7,392 nt of DNA from the NCBI GenBank assembly GCA_964415605.1, contig CAYQBA010000212.1, forward strand, positions 1-7,392, read 5' to 3'. The translations under genes were made by a program, and so were the position numbers. The notes under the pieces are model-generated. The model was not told the origin of the DNA. It saw only the letters and a program-made list of their open reading frames with translations, and did no database searches. Shown in pieces: positions 6,312-7,392 of this stretch (its first letter is position 1; every line of letters starts with the position of its first letter). Origin of the DNA: UCB3 sp964415605 (GTDB taxonomy: Bacteria > Chloroflexota > Anaerolineae > Epilineales > Epilineaceae).

Positions 6312-6343
6312 GTTGGCATCAGCGTTGGCATCAGTTGGCATCA
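6312..6343. repeat. Three direct copies of GTTGGCATCA
   Basis: Identical 10-mers at 6312-6321, 6324-6333 and 6334-6343, spaced 12 and then 10 bp apart, close to one helical turn. They lie just downstream of the DUF4926 gene. Same-face spacing would suit cooperative binding of a protein, but no function is shown. Confidence 0.8.
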
Positions 6344-6377
6344 ATCGTCATCGGCGCCGAATGCCGGCGTGCCTCGC

Positions 6378-6608
6378 TCAATGCACGGCAACGAGCCGGG
6401 CGTGGGTGATCTCCCGGTGTTCAATCGGCCGGACCTGGCTGGCGAGCAGGGAAGTCACGGTGATGGTCTCGCCGTCCAGGGCGACGAACTCCACCTCGAA
6501 GCCCATGCCGCGCGCGTGGACGAGCACCACGGTCCCGATGTCGCCGGCCTCCAGGCCATGCTCTTTCAGGGGTGTCGCGAGGACGACACGGTCAAGTTCA
6601 CGAATCAT
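6378..6608 (-). CDS. DUF4926 domain-containing protein (76 aa)
   Basis: ATG at 6608-6606 is preceded by GAGG with six bases between; TGA at 6380-6378. The whole protein is one domain: MIRELDRVVLATPLKEHGLE, then AGDIGTVVLVH, an EVEFVALDGET strand pair and a C-terminal VRPIEHREITHAR. This is the characteristic pattern of DUF4926, a small all-beta, SH3-like family of about 60-80 residues. Molecular function is not established; these genes are typically found beside DUF6883-type or other small toxin-antitoxin-like genes. Here the start overlaps the end of the DUF6883 gene by 11 nt, which implies co-transcription and translational coupling. It is probably cytosolic. The family call is secure, the role is not. 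Confidence 0.88.
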   Translation of the reverse strand: MIRELDRVVLATPLKEHGLEAGDIGTVVLVHARGMGFEVEFVALDGETITVTSLLASQVRPIEHREITHARLVAVH

Positions 6609-7011
6609 GCTGCACCTCAGAACCGGGGTACGCGGTCACGAGCCAGGGCACTTCCCCGCCAGTCGCGATGAACCAGATGCTTCGGACAAGGGGTGTCCGG
6701 CCGTCAGGCGCATGAAGTATACCCTCGATGACATACCGCTGGCCGAATGGTGATGGCTCGATCCGCACCACCAGGTGGTCGGATGCGTGACGTCGCAGCG
6801 CCGCTGCCAGAACCTCCCAGCGGGCGGCGCTGAAACCGAACCGTGTGAAGAAGCGCGCCTTGCTCTGCCCATCGGGATGGGCGTTCGACAAGAGATAGTC
6901 GGCGATCTTCGGGCGGGGAACGACCGCGTGCTCACGATTGGGCAACCACTCGACGCCCTGTTCAACGGCGGATCTTCGGCGTCGTTCAAGGCGTTCGACT
7001 TCTGGCAGCAT
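6598..7011 (-). CDS. DUF6883 domain-containing protein (137 aa)
   Basis: Residues ~22-128 fit DUF6883: LPNREHAVVPRPKIADYLLS (23-42), HPDGQSKARFFTRFGFSAAR, a helical segment, then FGQRYVIEG and VRSIWFIATGGEVPWLVTAYP. Proteins with this domain are about 110-140 aa when free-standing. The start is uncertain. ATG 7011 adds a charged helical leader (MLPEVERLERRRRS) but has no Shine-Dalgarno; a later TTG near residue 23 or an upstream ATG at 7086 are alternatives. I prefer 7011 because it overlaps the stop of the preceding gene by 26 nt, consistent with coupled translation. It overlaps the downstream DUF4926 gene by 11 nt. Function is unproven; genomic pairing with DUF4926 suggests a two-component toxin/immunity-like unit, which is inference. 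Confidence 0.82.
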   Translation of the reverse strand: MLPEVERLERRRRSAVEQGVEWLPNREHAVVPRPKIADYLLSNAHPDGQSKARFFTRFGFSAARWEVLAAALRRHASDHLVVRIEPSPFGQRYVIEGILHAPDGRTPLVRSIWFIATGGEVPWLVTAYPGSEVQHDS

Positions 7012-7222
7012 CAACCGCGTGAAGGGCGATGCGGTTGACTTCGAGGTCGCGCTGGAGCTGAGGCAACACCGCCTCGTCAAGACCACTCTCGTCGGCCAGC
7101 CAGGTGTCCAGAAGCGCGATCAACTCCACATCGCGCCACCTCTGGGCCACGGGCTGGATTGTCTGCTTCACCTCGTCTGCAAACGCCTCGCCGGCCTTGG
7201 GGGTTGGGGGTTCAATCGTCAT
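6986..7222 (-). CDS. Small acidic helical protein (78 aa), first gene of DUF operon
   Basis: ATG at 7222-7220, TGA at 6988-6986. The sequence MTIEPPTPKAGEAFADEVKQ is followed by the core LIALLDTWLADESGLDEAVL and then a QRDLEVNRI segment. This 'LLDxWLxDESGxDE...L...L..NR' pattern resembles short cyanobacterial and Chloroflexota proteins often encoded ahead of small toxin-like genes; I know no experimentally defined function. The Shine-Dalgarno is weak. No cysteines, signal peptide or membrane segment are seen, and helices are predicted by eye. The next gene begins before this one stops (26-nt overlap), so the three genes form one operon. An upstream extension of the frame to 7354 gives composition unlike this protein, so I rejected it. 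An antitoxin-like or adaptor role is speculation. Confidence 0.65.
   Translation of the reverse strand: MTIEPPTPKAGEAFADEVKQTIQPVAQRWRDVELIALLDTWLADESGLDEAVLPQLQRDLEVNRIALHAVDAARSRTP
7011..7038 (-). promoter_or_regulatory. Hairpin at the DUF6883 start codon
   Basis: TCAACCGC (7011-7018) and GCGGTTGA (7031-7038) can pair as an 8-bp stem with a 12-base loop. On the minus-strand transcript the stem ends in the first base of the proposed ATG at 7011, inside the upstream gene. It could limit initiation unless ribosomes translating the upstream gene open it. Confidence 0.3.
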
Positions 7223-7262
7223 GGTCGCCCGCTGCTCTGTGTCGGCGGCTGGACTGAAAGCA

Positions 7263-7268
7263 ATTATG
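7263..7268 (-). promoter_or_regulatory. Possible -10 box for the three-gene operon
   Basis: On the minus strand this reads CATAAT, five of six to TATAAT, in a small AT-rich patch about 40 bp upstream of the 78-aa gene. No good -35 hexamer lies at the right distance, so an activator might be needed or the match is chance. Confidence 0.3.
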
Positions 7269-7340
7269 GGCGCGAGCGTTGGGCTGAGCACACGGCACAG
7301 GCGCGTCATGAAGCGCCGCCCTCCGCCCTCCTGGCAGCGG

Positions 7341-7392
7341 TGAGCTTGCCCCACTTCGGTGGACAGTTGGTGGCTAGTGGACAGCTGCGCCA
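7341..7392. mobile_element. Probable IS3-family terminus (partial, runs off window)
   Basis: The segment begins TGAGCTTGCCCCACTTCGG and contains GTGGACAG twice (7359-7366 and 7377-7384). Ends of IS3-group elements commonly look like TGA-x-CTGCCCCACTT...GTGGACA. No transposase ORF is inside the window, so this rests on memory of the pattern alone. Confidence 0.4.

Larger units (their letters stand above)
5870..6377. other. About 500-bp region without a convincing gene
   Basis: Lies upstream of the flavoprotein gene and downstream of the DUF4926 operon. Frames give Arg/Pro/Ala-rich translations without family resemblance or good ribosome sites. It contains a strong hairpin (6057-6080) and a triple 10-bp repeat (6312-6343). 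The regulatory region of the flavoprotein gene must lie in its left part, but I found no clear -35/-10 pair. Confidence 0.55.

Noticed and set aside
6312..6343. CRISPR array
   Set aside because: The 10-bp units are nearly contiguous, without spacers, and far too short for CRISPR repeats.
6355..6369. Terminator for the DUF4926 operon (CGCCG/CGGCG hairpin)
   Set aside because: The stem is only 5 bp and no T-run follows on the minus strand; such hairpins are expected by chance at this GC content.
4832..6409. 525-aa plus-strand frame
   Set aside because: Antisense to the flavoprotein for most of its length, and the rest covers noncoding DNA; no family resemblance or ribosome site.

Overview
The window is very GC-rich bacterial draft sequence, roughly 70 % GC by eye, with one 100-N scaffold gap. 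The best taxonomic hint is the first gene. It is a secreted beta-propeller-like protein whose mature N-terminus reads TPTPAPRWHVYLPVAHR, a Pro/Thr linker followed by a 'YLPV/LA' motif that I associate with exported proteins of Chloroflexota (Anaerolineae, Ardenticatenia and relatives). The DUF6883/DUF4926 pair and a fused response regulator/thioredoxin-reductase-like flavoprotein fit that placement but do not prove it.

Layout. (1) 1-2004, minus: N-terminal part of a secreted LVIVD-like propeller protein, cut by the window start. (2) 2117-2919, minus: an uncharacterised 215-aa protein whose ORF is broken only by the gap. The gap is flanked by identical 55-bp sequences; collapsing them to one copy restores a single frame with a natural stop. 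(3) 2920-3474: divergent intergenic region with palindromes and a near-consensus promoter reading right. (4) 3475-3879, plus: a 134-aa single-pass membrane protein with a Cys cluster. (5) 3880-4174: between convergent genes, holding an IS3-family OrfA remnant with an out-of-frame 37-bp tandem duplication. (6) 4175-5869, minus: a 564-aa receiver/glutaredoxin-like/thioredoxin-reductase-like fusion with no redox CxxC. (7) 5870-6377: about 500 bp with no convincing gene, but with a strong hairpin and a triple GTTGGCATCA repeat. (8) 6378-7222, minus: a tightly overlapping three-gene operon (small acidic protein, DUF6883, DUF4926) that looks like a toxin-antitoxin-type or similar accessory cassette. 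(9) 7341-7392: sequence resembling an IS3-family terminus, running off the window.

I see no single pathway linking these genes. The right half has an accessory character, with IS remnants, a compact small-gene operon and unusual repeats. The points most worth following are the gap artefact and the gene it hides, the cysteine-free receiver/flavoprotein fusion, and the three-gene DUF operon.
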